Shown piece by piece: positions 9,036 through 16,999 of a stretch of 60,899 nt of DNA. The position numbers and the translations under genes were made by a program. The DNA is taken from NCBI GenBank assembly GCA_033765345.1, contig JANRIC010000036.1:1-60899 (forward strand). The letters run 5' to 3'. The notes below the pieces were generated by a model. It saw only the letters and a list, made by a program, of their open reading frames with translations. It searched no databases and was not told where the DNA came from. How positions within the stretch are numbered: the stretch's first letter is position 1; every line of letters begins with the position of its first letter. This DNA is from JANRIC01 sp033765345. GTDB lineage: Bacteria; Bacteroidota; Bacteroidia; Cytophagales; Microscillaceae.

Positions 9036-10571
9036 ATGCGATTTTTTTACACTCATCCGATTCTTAGCATTTTGAAATACGGGCTTTGCCTGATTGTTTT
9101 GAGCTTATTTTTTACTCAAAATACCCAGGCACAAGGTGATGACTACAATCATACCCAATACCAAAATACCTACTTACTGACCAACCCTGCCATGATCGGG
9201 ATGCGTAGTGAGTCACAAATATTATTTACCTACCGCAATCAGCCCAACGCCGTAGGGCGCAACTTTAGCAATGCCATGCTCACAGGTGTTTACCCTTTGA
9301 TCAACCGCAAAAAATGCCATCGATGGGGAGGAATTGGTGCAACACTCATTCACGATCAAAATGGCGATTTCCTTGAGACCAATGTCGGGATGCTGGCTTT
9401 TGCCTATAACTTTCAATTTGACCAAAACAAATTGGGTACTAATTTTATCAGCCTAGGTATTCAGGGGTCCATCTTTCAGCGACGTATTGACCTGACAGAC
9501 CTGACCACTAGCAGCCAATATCTCAATGGAGGTTTTATGCCTGGGCTAGACATCAACGAATTTAACGAAAATGAGCGTCAGACATTCGGCTCTCTTACAC
9601 TGGGTGGAATGTGGTATGCCATAGATTCTCTCCAAGAAAACAGTGCCTTTGTGGGTTTGTCATTTTATAATATTAATAAGCCTCAGACCTCTTTTTATGA
9701 CGCCCTTGATGCCAATTTGCCTATGCACATGAGGCTTGTAGGCGGCTGGAGAATCCTGAATAAACCCAAATATTCTATTGTGCCGAACTTCAAATGGGTG
9801 CGTAGAACGGCCAACAACGAAGTAAGTGCTGGTGCCTGGCTGAATTACCGCACCTACAAAAAGGGCGAAGAGGAAGACGAAAAGCCCCAAAAAACTGGCA
9901 TGGCAAGCCTAGGCTTGTGGTATAATTTTAATGACGCTTTTGTAGCCTCCGTGCAATGGGAACAACCCCGCTATTTTTTGACTTTAAGCTTTGATGTACC
10001 CACTACGCGCACCACCAATATCTGGCAGGGCAATAATGCCTTTGAAATTACACTCGGACTCAGATTCCCCAGAAAGTGCCGACCTACCCCTTATCCTGCT
10101 ACTCCAATAGAAACTTTATTCAAACTGCCACAAGCCGACCCCAACCCAACCCAGCTTGTGATGCAAAAAGTAACCTTACCGCCTCCACCACCACCCTTAA
10201 AACCGGAACCCAAAACAAAACCCGGACTCGAAGACGGCGCCTTCCGATTCAAATTCGGTAGCAATGAACTCGATGACCGGTCTAAAGCCATTTTGGATAG
10301 CGTAAATCAGGTACTTAAAGATAATCCCAATGTGGTTATTGATATTTCGGGGCATACCTGCGATATCGGAAGTGCCGAGGGTAACTTGACTCTCTCTAAG
10401 CGAAGAACCGAAGCCGTAAAAAAATACCTCATAGATCATTATGGCATTGATCCCAAACGAATCTCTACCGAAGCTTTTGGAGAAAGCAGACCTTTAGTGC
10501 CTAACTCCAGTGAGGAGAATCGTGTAATCAATCGCCGGGTAGCCTACAAATTGCGCTATTTGGATGAATAA
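9036..10571 (+). CDS. PorP/SprF-type outer-membrane protein fused to an OmpA peptidoglycan-binding domain
   Basis: After a signal peptide (cleavage near NTQAQ), residues about 35-360 form a PorP/SprF-type beta-barrel. The family start YNHTQYQNTYLLTNPAMIG corresponds to the usual tQf-NP-NPAy-G motif. A proline-rich linker (PPPPPPLKPEPKTKPG, about 382-397) leads to a C-terminal OmpA-like domain from about 402 (FKFGSNELDDRSK, then GNLTLSKRRTEAVKKYL and NRRVAYKL). This domain normally binds peptidoglycan. PorP/SprF proteins support secretion or surface attachment of T9SS type B cargo. The cargo gene lies directly upstream in the same operon. The fusion would tie the barrel to the cell wall, a job done by separate proteins such as PorE in other species. 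Confidence 0.88.
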   Translation: MRFFYTHPILSILKYGLCLIVLSLFFTQNTQAQGDDYNHTQYQNTYLLTNPAMIGMRSESQILFTYRNQPNAVGRNFSNAMLTGVYPLINRKKCHRWGGIGATLIHDQNGDFLETNVGMLAFAYNFQFDQNKLGTNFISLGIQGSIFQRRIDLTDLTTSSQYLNGGFMPGLDINEFNENERQTFGSLTLGGMWYAIDSLQENSAFVGLSFYNINKPQTSFYDALDANLPMHMRLVGGWRILNKPKYSIVPNFKWVRRTANNEVSAGAWLNYRTYKKGEEEDEKPQKTGMASLGLWYNFNDAFVASVQWEQPRYFLTLSFDVPTTRTTNIWQGNNAFEITLGLRFPRKCRPTPYPATPIETLFKLPQADPNPTQLVMQKVTLPPPPPPLKPEPKTKPGLEDGAFRFKFGSNELDDRSKAILDSVNQVLKDNPNVVIDISGHTCDIGSAEGNLTLSKRRTEAVKKYLIDHYGIDPKRISTEAFGESRPLVPNSSEENRVINRRVAYKLRYLDE

Positions 10572-10578
10572 CAAAAGC

Positions 10579-10630
10579 AGTTTGCGGATAAATTTTTAAA
10601 TGCCTCTGCTCCTAAAATTATCCACAAACT
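10579..10630 (+). terminator. Hairpin after the porP-ompA gene
   Basis: A long stem of about 16 bp starts 8 nt after the stop codon. The arms are AGTTTGCGGATAA (from 10579) and TTATCCACAAACT (to 10630), with one G-T pair and one bulge. It is probably the end of the surface-protein operon, although the T-run is short. Confidence 0.55.
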
Positions 10631-10664
10631 TTGTATCATTAAACCCTTCAATGGGTAACTTAGA

Positions 10665-10713
10665 TTGCCACGAATACACGAATAAAATGCATTCATTCGT
10701 GCATTCGTGGCAA
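10665..10713. repeat. Dispersed CACGAAT inverted repeat, copy B
   Basis: An inverted repeat with arms TTGCCACGAATACACGAAT and ATTCGTGCATTCGTGGCAA (one or two mismatches) around a short AT-rich loop. It belongs to the same family as 1-85 and 43514-43561. A 21-bp tandem array begins about 25 nt further on. Confidence 0.8.
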
Positions 10714-10738
10714 TAGTTTTCAATAAACAATAGCAAAA

Positions 10739-11177
10739 AAGATTTCTTCAAGATGAAGTTGCCTTTCCTCAGCAAAAAATAGCCTTCCCTAAGATGAAGA
10801 TAGGTTCGCAGGAGGTAAAGTTGGATTCGCTCAAGATGAAGTTGAATTCGCTCAAGATGAAGTTGGATTCGCTTAAGACGAAGTTGGATTCGCTCAAGAT
10901 GAAGACGACTCCGCACAAGGCAAAGTTGGATTCGCTTAAGACGAAGTTGGATTCGCTCAAGATGAAGACGACTCCGCACAAGGTAAAGTTAGATTCGCTT
11001 AAGACGAAGTTGGATTCGCTCAAGATGAAGACGACTCCGCACAAGGCAAAGTTGGATTCGCTCAAGATGAAGACGACTCCGCACAAGGCAAAGTTGGATT
11101 CGCTCAAGATGAAGACGACTCCGCACAAGGCAAAGTTGGATTCGCTTAAGACGAAGATAAGTTTGCTGAAAGTTTTT
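10739..11177. repeat. 21-bp minisatellite, about 20 units in two alternating types
   Basis: A tandem array with a 21-bp period. Unit type A is AAGTTGGATTCGCTCAAGAT plus G; unit type B begins AAGACGACTCCGCACAAGGC. The first four units (to about 10814) are degenerate and the rest are nearly perfect. Because 21 is a multiple of three and the units lack stops, long reading frames appear on both strands. The + frame would be a KLDSLKT/M heptad repeat. I treat these as by-products and not as genes. Together with the flanking hairpins this fills the 832-bp gap at 10572-11403. Confidence 0.85.
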
Positions 11178-11227
11178 ATCGCAACTACAAGTTCACTTCA
11201 AACAAACTTGTAGTTGCGATAAACTTA
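11171..11227. terminator. Very stable 19-bp perfect hairpin
   Basis: Arms 11175-11193 (TTTATCGCAACTACAAGTT) and 11205-11223 pair over 19 bp without mismatch around an 11-nt loop. The hairpin lies at the end of the 21-bp array. It could be a terminator or another dispersed hairpin; the downstream T content is modest. Confidence 0.6.
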
Positions 11228-11341
11228 TTTTCAAATAATTTGGTCGAAAATACTTTTGGACAGTGTTTTACTCAAAATAAAATGGTTTGCGAAAAAAAGG
11301 TTTTGTAAATCCTTAAAAACTTGCCCGAAGGGGGTCTTGTA

Positions 11342-11377
11342 TCGTGCATCATATAAATCTCGTGAATCACATAAATC
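11342..11377. repeat. 18-bp direct repeat, two units
   Basis: TCGTGCATCATATAAATC at 11342-11359 is followed directly by TCGTGAATCACATAAATC at 11360-11377 (16 of 18 identical). It lies just beyond the 3' end of the peptidase gene. Confidence 0.6.
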
Positions 11378-11403
11378 ATAGTATAGATTCGGATTTGATG
11401 ATT

Positions 11404-12444
11404 TTATTTGCTTTCTGCGGTATCTTTGATAAAATCAATCACCCCTTGCATAAACACTTCCTGATCATCCCACATCGCAAGGTGGCTTCCATTCGGGCAA
11501 TACAGATAGCGTCCGTTTTGTACCAGTTTGCTCATTTCTTCCATTTCCTTGGGGTTCATGGTATCGTATTTGGCTCCTACGGTCAGGGTAGGCACTTTGA
11601 GTTCTTTGAGTCGATCCCAAATATCCCAGCCTTTGAGGATTCCACCGGGGACAAACTCGCTGGGACCCTGCATATATTCGTACACGTGTTGATTGACGTG
11701 GGCAAAACTTCTGGCTACTGGTTCAGGCCATTCGGCTACGGGCATCCGGCAAAGATGACGGGTGTAATATTCATTAAGCACCAATTCTTGATAGAGAGGA
11801 TTGTGGTAGTCTTTTTTATCTTCGTATTGTTTGAGGGTATCGAGCAGCGAAGGGCGTAGTTGGCTGCGTAATTGTTTATTATAGACTTCATATTTGGGGA
11901 AGCTGGCAGTCATGTTGCAAATAATCAACCCTTTGAGATTATCCTGATATTTGAGGGCGTACTCCATGGCAAGCATTCCGCCCCAGGAATTGCCCAACAG
12001 GAAGAAATTATCTTTGTTTAGTCCCAAAGCCTTTCTGACCTGCTCTACTTCTTCTACAAAACGCTCTATAGTCCAGAGTTTATCGTCTTGGGGTTTATCC
12101 GAATAATAAGAACCCAACTGATCATAATGATAAAACTCAATATTGGCCTGTGGGAAAAAACTCTCGAAGCACTCCATATATTCGTGTGTCATGGCAGGGC
12201 CTCCGTGTAAAAGCAAGACTTTGATGGGTGCATTGCCGATGCGCTTGGTCCAGACTTTATAACCTTCCTGTAGCGAGATCATTTGAACACCACCTGATTG
12301 GAATTTACCTGGTGTTTTAAAATCAAAATACGTGTTTTTTTCTTGTTGGATAATTTGCTCTTTGACTTCTTCCTGACGGCAGGCAAATGCAGCAAATAAA
12401 ATTAGACATAAACAGCTAATAAGTTTGTAATTGTAATGCGACAT
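11404..12444 (-). CDS. Proline iminopeptidase-like alpha/beta hydrolase lipoprotein
   Basis: An alpha/beta hydrolase of the prolyl aminopeptidase (S33) type, 346 residues. Family marks are LLLHGGPAMTHEY (oxyanion region), the nucleophile elbow GNSWGG with Ser near residue 153, an Asp in GAKYDTMNPKEM near 293, and a His in NGSHLAMWD near 322. The N-terminus is a lipoprotein signal with lipobox FAAFAC, so the enzyme is expected at the cell envelope. Such enzymes release N-terminal proline or hydrolyse similar amides or esters. The gene stands alone on the minus strand with a long AT-rich leader, and the neighbours suggest no pathway. Confidence 0.82.
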   Translation of the reverse strand: MSHYNYKLISCLCLILFAAFACRQEEVKEQIIQQEKNTYFDFKTPGKFQSGGVQMISLQEGYKVWTKRIGNAPIKVLLLHGGPAMTHEYMECFESFFPQANIEFYHYDQLGSYYSDKPQDDKLWTIERFVEEVEQVRKALGLNKDNFFLLGNSWGGMLAMEYALKYQDNLKGLIICNMTASFPKYEVYNKQLRSQLRPSLLDTLKQYEDKKDYHNPLYQELVLNEYYTRHLCRMPVAEWPEPVARSFAHVNQHVYEYMQGPSEFVPGGILKGWDIWDRLKELKVPTLTVGAKYDTMNPKEMEEMSKLVQNGRYLYCPNGSHLAMWDDQEVFMQGVIDFIKDTAESK

Positions 12445-12609
12445 ATTTGTTTGGAGATAAAATGTACTATTAAGGAATGGATAATCAATTACTTAATCAT
12501 TTAAAACAGCACTTCATTTAATTTACATTCTTGAAGAACAGGGAGCGAAGTTAGTTTTAATCCTTTATTTATACAAATTCGCTTTTTCTAAATACTATCG
12601 GGAGGAAAC

Positions 12610-13194
12610 CTAACTATTGTAGTCATTGGTACGATAATACCTACCTCTTTGCTCGATAGATTGATTGATTCGAAGCAGCATATCAAAGAGGTCGGCCTGT
12701 TCGGATTCGTAGATACGCCCCCCTGCATCCTGAAAAGCTCGGATTAGCTGCTCTAGGAGAAGTTTCCATTCATAGAGAAACTCCTGTTTCATCATTTTTA
12801 TATGTCCCAGGGAATTAAGAGCAGTTTCATAATTTCCAGGAATTTTTTCCCAGAAGCTATCCACCTCGATGGCTTCGGAATTCCATTCCAGATACCAATT
12901 GAATTTGAGGTTTTTGGTTTGAAAATAACAATGATGATGAGTTTCTGTATCGAGTTCATTTTCATCGGTCAGTTTATCCAGGAGAATGATTATTTTTTCA
13001 ATCATCCAGGGAATATCCCAGACATAACTGAGGCGAACCGGAATGCCATTCCAGAGCAAAAGAGCGAATTCACGGTTACGTCGAAATAAATACTGATAAG
13101 TTTCTCTTAAAGAAGCAAAACTTTTATTTTCGGGTTTGATATTTTCTATCAGTCCTACTTGCAAATAACATCCGCTTAAATGGCTCGTGATCAT
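12610..13194 (-). CDS. Hypothetical protein, paralog of its upstream neighbour
   Basis: A soluble protein of 194 residues with no recognised domain. It is a tandem paralog of the gene at 13198-13752, which ends 3 bp before this one starts. Shared segments are WNGIPVRLSY against WHKIPIRIRY, EWKLLLEQLIRAFQ against EWKSLFHQIVMAFQ, and a C-terminal INQSIEQRGRYY against IEQKIPKFGKLY. It is rich in aromatic and acidic residues and has no signal peptide. The two probably form a co-transcribed pair and may act together. Function unknown. Confidence 0.7.
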   Translation of the reverse strand: MITSHLSGCYLQVGLIENIKPENKSFASLRETYQYLFRRNREFALLLWNGIPVRLSYVWDIPWMIEKIIILLDKLTDENELDTETHHHCYFQTKNLKFNWYLEWNSEAIEVDSFWEKIPGNYETALNSLGHIKMMKQEFLYEWKLLLEQLIRAFQDAGGRIYESEQADLFDMLLRINQSIEQRGRYYRTNDYNS

Positions 13195-13197
13195 CTT

Positions 13198-13752
13198 TTA
13201 TGAAGCATCCAGGGTATATAATTTACCGAATTTTGGTATTTTTTGCTCTATTTTTTGCATTACTTCCAATTTTTTTAATTCTTTTGGGTCAGTAATGTTT
13301 ACTTGGACGGTCTGAAAAGCCATTACAATTTGATGAAACAAAGACTTCCATTCTCGCTGAAAGGCATATCTGTCCATTTCCAGGGTAGTTTGTTGATTAA
13401 GAGCGTCTGCATAAGGCGTATAAGCATCTTCTGTGTCGGTGAATCGGGCTTCGATTCGAATATGGTGGCTTGTCCAGTAGATATCCCAGTGAATGAAGAG
13501 TAGCTCGGTCATAAAATCCACTTTGGTTGCCCCGTGGTTTTCCTTAAAGATCAATCTGATCATGGCCAAAAAAAGCTGCATATTGGCGTATAAATCTTCC
13601 CGATACCGTATTCTGATGGGGATTTTATGCCAATACAAATAAATTGCTTCTTCTTCGGATTTGAACAAATCCAGAAATACATCCTGAAAAGCACTAAACA
13701 CTTTACCTTCAGGAATGGGATTAACCTGTGGATGTCCAAGTTGAATTATCAT
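13198..13752 (-). CDS. Hypothetical protein, first of a tandem paralogous pair
   Basis: A soluble 184-residue protein without recognised domain. It carries the same skeleton as its downstream neighbour: a W-x-K-I-P-I-R strand near residue 41, an EWKSLFHQIVMAFQ helix near residue 135, and a C-terminal charged helix. The order of shared blocks is the same in both, so this is an old duplication with strong divergence. No catalytic motif is visible. The pair is separated by 3 bp and probably translationally coupled. Function unknown. Confidence 0.7.
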   Translation of the reverse strand: MIIQLGHPQVNPIPEGKVFSAFQDVFLDLFKSEEEAIYLYWHKIPIRIRYREDLYANMQLFLAMIRLIFKENHGATKVDFMTELLFIHWDIYWTSHHIRIEARFTDTEDAYTPYADALNQQTTLEMDRYAFQREWKSLFHQIVMAFQTVQVNITDPKELKKLEVMQKIEQKIPKFGKLYTLDAS

Positions 13753-13826
13753 TGATCAAAAGCAGGTTTTATTTGATTCATATTAGTATCTCATTCATCC
13801 GCAAAATAAATCATATTTGCTTCATT

Positions 13827-15218
13827 TTACAAGCGTTTGGCTCTAGGCTCAAGGTCGGTCAGTTCGGCAATTCTTACTAGGCGACCAGACTCGATGCTTT
13901 TTCGGGCTGCAATGCCGATCAGAATAGACATCGCGCCATCACGGCTGCCGGCTGCGTGGCGAAGTGGGTCGGGTGCCTCTGGGTTTCGGAATATTTTGTG
14001 ATGCAGGCGTTCATCTCCCCCACCGTGGCCACCTCGATCATAACTGACCGGTATACTTTCAAATTTATTCCAATTTTTATGCATAATAATTGGCTTGATG
14101 TCTACCTCTTTGCCGCTTTTGTTCATTTCGGCGGCGTGCAACTCGGCTTGGCTGATCTCGACCTGCTCCATCCAGGGGATGTCCTGCCAGGCTTCTAAAC
14201 GCCCTTCCATCCCATTAAAAGCAATCATCCAACCCTCGAAAGGTGAATATGTAGTGAGCGAATAATTCACGGTTACGTCATTGGCATATTTAATCTGAGC
14301 AGACATTTTATCATGGATATTGATTTCATGGCGAAAAAGACAGCTATCCCAAATATAGCCGTCATGTTTTTCATGATTGACATACAGTTTGGTCAAGTGT
14401 TCGTCTTTATTGATATCAAAATAAAATTTGCAGTCTTTTTGGTAGTTACAACTGCGACAGTTTTCACCCCGAAATTTTCCTTTAGAGCCATAATGATCCA
14501 AAGCTCCATAAGCAAATACCTCGTAGGGGTCGGAATCAAGCCACCAATTCAGCAAATCAAAATGGTGTGTGGCTTTATGTACCCAAAGTGAGCCGCTATT
14601 TTGGGTTTCACCGTGCCAGCGACGGAAGTAAGAAGCTCCGTGATAGGTATTCAAATACCAATGAAAATCTACTGAGGTGATTTTCCCGATACTTTCAGCG
14701 ACCAACAGTTCCTTGATTTTGGTCATATAGGGGCTCCAGCGATAATTAAAACCCACAAGAAGGTTTTTACGAGATCGTCTTTCAGCCTCTAGTATTTCCT
14801 GGCATTTTCTTTCATCGGTGGTTAGTGGCTTTTCGGTCAGCACATCGATGCCTTTGTCCAGACCTTTGATGATAAATTCGTGGTGGGTTGAGTCTTTAGT
14901 GGTGACAATAATCAGGTCGGGGTGTGTCTGATCTAGCATTTGATCATAGTTGGTAAAAGTGGGGCAACTGACCTTCATGTATTCTTTGGCAAATGCCAAT
15001 CTGCCGGGATTGATGTCACAAATTCCTACAAATTCTAAAATGTCACTGTAATCTTCTACCAGCCTTCTCCCCCAAAAAGATGTACCTCTGATGCCAGTAC
15101 CTACCAGCACGATTCTTAGTTTTTTGCCGGAATTACCAAAATTAAAAGCAGAAGTCGGTATGAAAGCTCCTGCTGCCAACATACTCACAGAAGTCAGAAA
15201 AGAACGCCGATTTTGCAT
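13827..15218 (-). CDS. Tat-exported Gfo/Idh/MocA-family oxidoreductase with a Cys cluster
   Basis: An NAD(P)-dependent oxidoreductase of the Gfo/Idh/MocA family, 463 residues. The N-terminus (NRRSFLTSVSMLAAGAF) is a twin-arginine signal, so the folded enzyme with bound cofactor is probably exported. The Rossmann motif GTGIRG follows near residue 40, the acidic CDINPGR near 65, and the catalytic-site motif TEKPLTTDE near 130. A cluster CRSCNYQKDC and a later Cys in WDSCLFRHE could bind a metal, a feature of one subgroup of these enzymes. The substrate is probably a sugar or sugar derivative, as fits the carbohydrate locus to its right. It is divergent from the DUF1801 gene. Confidence 0.85.
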   Translation of the reverse strand: MQNRRSFLTSVSMLAAGAFIPTSAFNFGNSGKKLRIVLVGTGIRGTSFWGRRLVEDYSDILEFVGICDINPGRLAFAKEYMKVSCPTFTNYDQMLDQTHPDLIIVTTKDSTHHEFIIKGLDKGIDVLTEKPLTTDERKCQEILEAERRSRKNLLVGFNYRWSPYMTKIKELLVAESIGKITSVDFHWYLNTYHGASYFRRWHGETQNSGSLWVHKATHHFDLLNWWLDSDPYEVFAYGALDHYGSKGKFRGENCRSCNYQKDCKFYFDINKDEHLTKLYVNHEKHDGYIWDSCLFRHEINIHDKMSAQIKYANDVTVNYSLTTYSPFEGWMIAFNGMEGRLEAWQDIPWMEQVEISQAELHAAEMNKSGKEVDIKPIIMHKNWNKFESIPVSYDRGGHGGGDERLHHKIFRNPEAPDPLRHAAGSRDGAMSILIGIAARKSIESGRLVRIAELTDLEPRAKRL

Positions 15219-15294
15219 ATCTATTCAGATTTGAGGTGAATCTTATATTTTTACAAATATTGATAATTTATCTTTAAATTTATAGGCTAAAGGT

Positions 15295-15302
15295 TATTTT
15301 TG
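15295..15302 (+). promoter_or_regulatory. Candidate -7 box (TATTTTTG) for the DUF1801 gene
   Basis: TATTTTTG matches the Bacteroidota TAnnTTTG element. A TTTA at about 18 bp upstream is a weak -33. A TTG codon at 15300 lies inside the box and so cannot be the start, which argues for GTG at 15345. Confidence 0.45.
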
Positions 15303-15344
15303 TGGCATAAAAATCTTTACAAAATTATAAAAATACTGTTTTCG

Positions 15345-15758
15345 GTGCAAAATTTAAAATTTAATTCTTTGGATGATTTTTTTGCGTACCTGCCTGCTCA
15401 AGAATTGCAAATGGTTAAGCTGCTTCGTTCCCTTGTACTAAACACCCTTCCTGATTGTAAAGAAAAGCTTGCTTACCATGTTCCTTATTATGATCGTCAT
15501 TATCGAGTTTGTTTTATCTGGCCTGCCTCTGTTCCCTGGGCTAAGGTAAGGCTGAACGGCGTACTGCTGGGATTTTGCCAGGGCTATCTTCTTCCCGATG
15601 AGCTTAATTATTTGGATAAAGGAACTCGTAAGCAGGTATACAGCAAAACTTTTATGAGCCTGGAAGAAATCAAGCAGGATTCAGACCTAATCAAAACTTA
15701 TATGCTGGATGCCAGGGCAATAGATAATGAACTGAAAAAAAACAAAACTAAACCTTGA
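15345..15758 (+). CDS. DUF1801 domain protein
   Basis: A small cytoplasmic protein of the DUF1801 type. Characteristic parts are KLAYHVPYYDRHYRVCFIWP and the following LNGVLLGFCQGYLLPDE, which match the conserved hydrophobic strand and the glycine-rich GF-x-x-G-x-LLPD turn of the family. I place the start at GTG 15345 (MQNLKFNSLDDFFAYL) because upstream codons overlap the likely promoter box. The stop TGA overlaps a possible ATG of the next frame (TTGATGA at 15755). The biochemical role of the family is not established. Confidence 0.75.
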   Translation: MQNLKFNSLDDFFAYLPAQELQMVKLLRSLVLNTLPDCKEKLAYHVPYYDRHYRVCFIWPASVPWAKVRLNGVLLGFCQGYLLPDELNYLDKGTRKQVYSKTFMSLEEIKQDSDLIKTYMLDARAIDNELKKNKTKP

Positions 15759-15832
15759 TGAAAGGGATTCTTTTAGTTAATTTGATTTTTTATAATTTAA
15801 ACTGTGAGTACATACACTTAATGTCTTGTTAT

Positions 15833-16963
15833 ATGAATCTTTTGCAATACCTTTTTTTAGGCCTAATCATTTTGATGCCTCTTTACCCGAATGAGTTGAG
15901 CTGTACACGTTTAGTCACCCTGGAAAATAATGCATTCAAACTCAAAACGAGGCTCAGTATTCAGGGAGAAAAATTTTATATCAATGGAAAGCCTACATAC
16001 GCTGGCAAGTCGTGGCAAGGAAAATCTATTGAGGGTTTACTTTTTAACTCGAGGATGGTGCAGGGCATTTTTGATGATTTGAATCCTGAGTCACGTAACT
16101 TATGGAAATATCCCGACACACAAAGCTGGGATCCAGATCGTAATACCCATGAGTTTGTAGCAGCCATGGAATCCTGGAAAAAACACGGACTACTGGCTTT
16201 TACGCTGAATCTTCAAGGAGGTAGCCCAACTGGATATGGCAATAAAAACTGGATCAATTCGGCCTTTGATCCAAATGGAAACCTTCGCCCCGATTATATG
16301 AACCGCCTGAATAAAATTCTTCAGAAAGCAGACGAGCTCGGTATGGTGGTTATTTTGGGATATTTTTATTTTGGGCAGGATCAAACGCTACTCAAAGAAG
16401 CAGATGTACTCCAAGCCGTAGATCATGCTACCGATTGGCTTTTGGAAAAAGCTTACCAAAATATTCTGATAGAAATCAACAATGAAGCTGATATCCAGTA
16501 TGACCACGATATTCTGAAAGCCCCCCGGGTTCATGAACTCATTACACGGGTAAAATCCAAACAAAAAAAGGGTTTCAGGCTGCTCGTTAGCACCAGCTAT
16601 GCCGGAGGTAAAATCCCTTCTGTGGAGATCATTAAAAACTCGGATTTTGTGCTCTTACACGGCAATGGTGTGTCCAATCCTGCAAGAATCAGCCAAATGG
16701 TGGATCAGGTGCGGCAAAACACTGGGTATACTCCCAAACCCATACTTTTTAATGAAGATGATCATTATGATTTTGACAAAGAAGACAATAATTTCAAGGC
16801 TGCCGTCAAAAGTTATGCTTCTTGGGGCTTTTTTGACTTTCGCCGCCCAGAGGAAGCCGATCGTTTTTCCGAAGGCTTTCAAAGTATTCCTGTAGATTGG
16901 ACAATCAGCTCAGAACGCAAAAAAGCCTTTTTCCTCCAATTAAAAGAAATCACGGGGGAGTGA
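15833..16963 (+). CDS. Secreted clan GH-A (GH5-like) glycoside hydrolase candidate
   Basis: The start at 15833 gives a signal peptide (MNLLQYLFLGLIILMPLYP). The rest reads as a TIM-barrel hydrolase of clan GH-A. LIEINNEADIQYD (Glu near residue 219) fits the NE acid/base motif at the end of strand 4, and PILFNEDDHYDF (Glu near 308) fits the nucleophile on strand 7. GLLAFTLNLQGG and GMVVILGYFYFGQ fit strands 2 and 3. The longer frame reaches back to 15758, overlapping the previous stop. The polysaccharide substrate cannot be named from sequence; the neighbouring esterases, GH43 and GH29 suggest plant cell-wall or fucosylated glycans. Confidence 0.7.
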   Translation: MNLLQYLFLGLIILMPLYPNELSCTRLVTLENNAFKLKTRLSIQGEKFYINGKPTYAGKSWQGKSIEGLLFNSRMVQGIFDDLNPESRNLWKYPDTQSWDPDRNTHEFVAAMESWKKHGLLAFTLNLQGGSPTGYGNKNWINSAFDPNGNLRPDYMNRLNKILQKADELGMVVILGYFYFGQDQTLLKEADVLQAVDHATDWLLEKAYQNILIEINNEADIQYDHDILKAPRVHELITRVKSKQKKGFRLLVSTSYAGGKIPSVEIIKNSDFVLLHGNGVSNPARISQMVDQVRQNTGYTPKPILFNEDDHYDFDKEDNNFKAAVKSYASWGFFDFRRPEEADRFSEGFQSIPVDWTISSERKKAFFLQLKEITGE

Positions 16964-16999
16964 GGAGCAAGACCACCGAATATGTTTATTTTTGATTAC

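Noticed and set aside
10794..11213. 139-codon + strand frame with KLDSLKT/M heptads, and two long minus-strand frames over the same DNA
   Set aside because: All arise from stop-free 21-bp tandem units that are open in several frames on both strands. There is no start context, no homology I recognise, and the units are better explained as a minisatellite.
15300..15344. TTG start at 15300 for the DUF1801 protein
   Set aside because: The codon lies inside the TATTTTTG promoter-like box, and the DUF1801 homology begins after the GTG at 15345.
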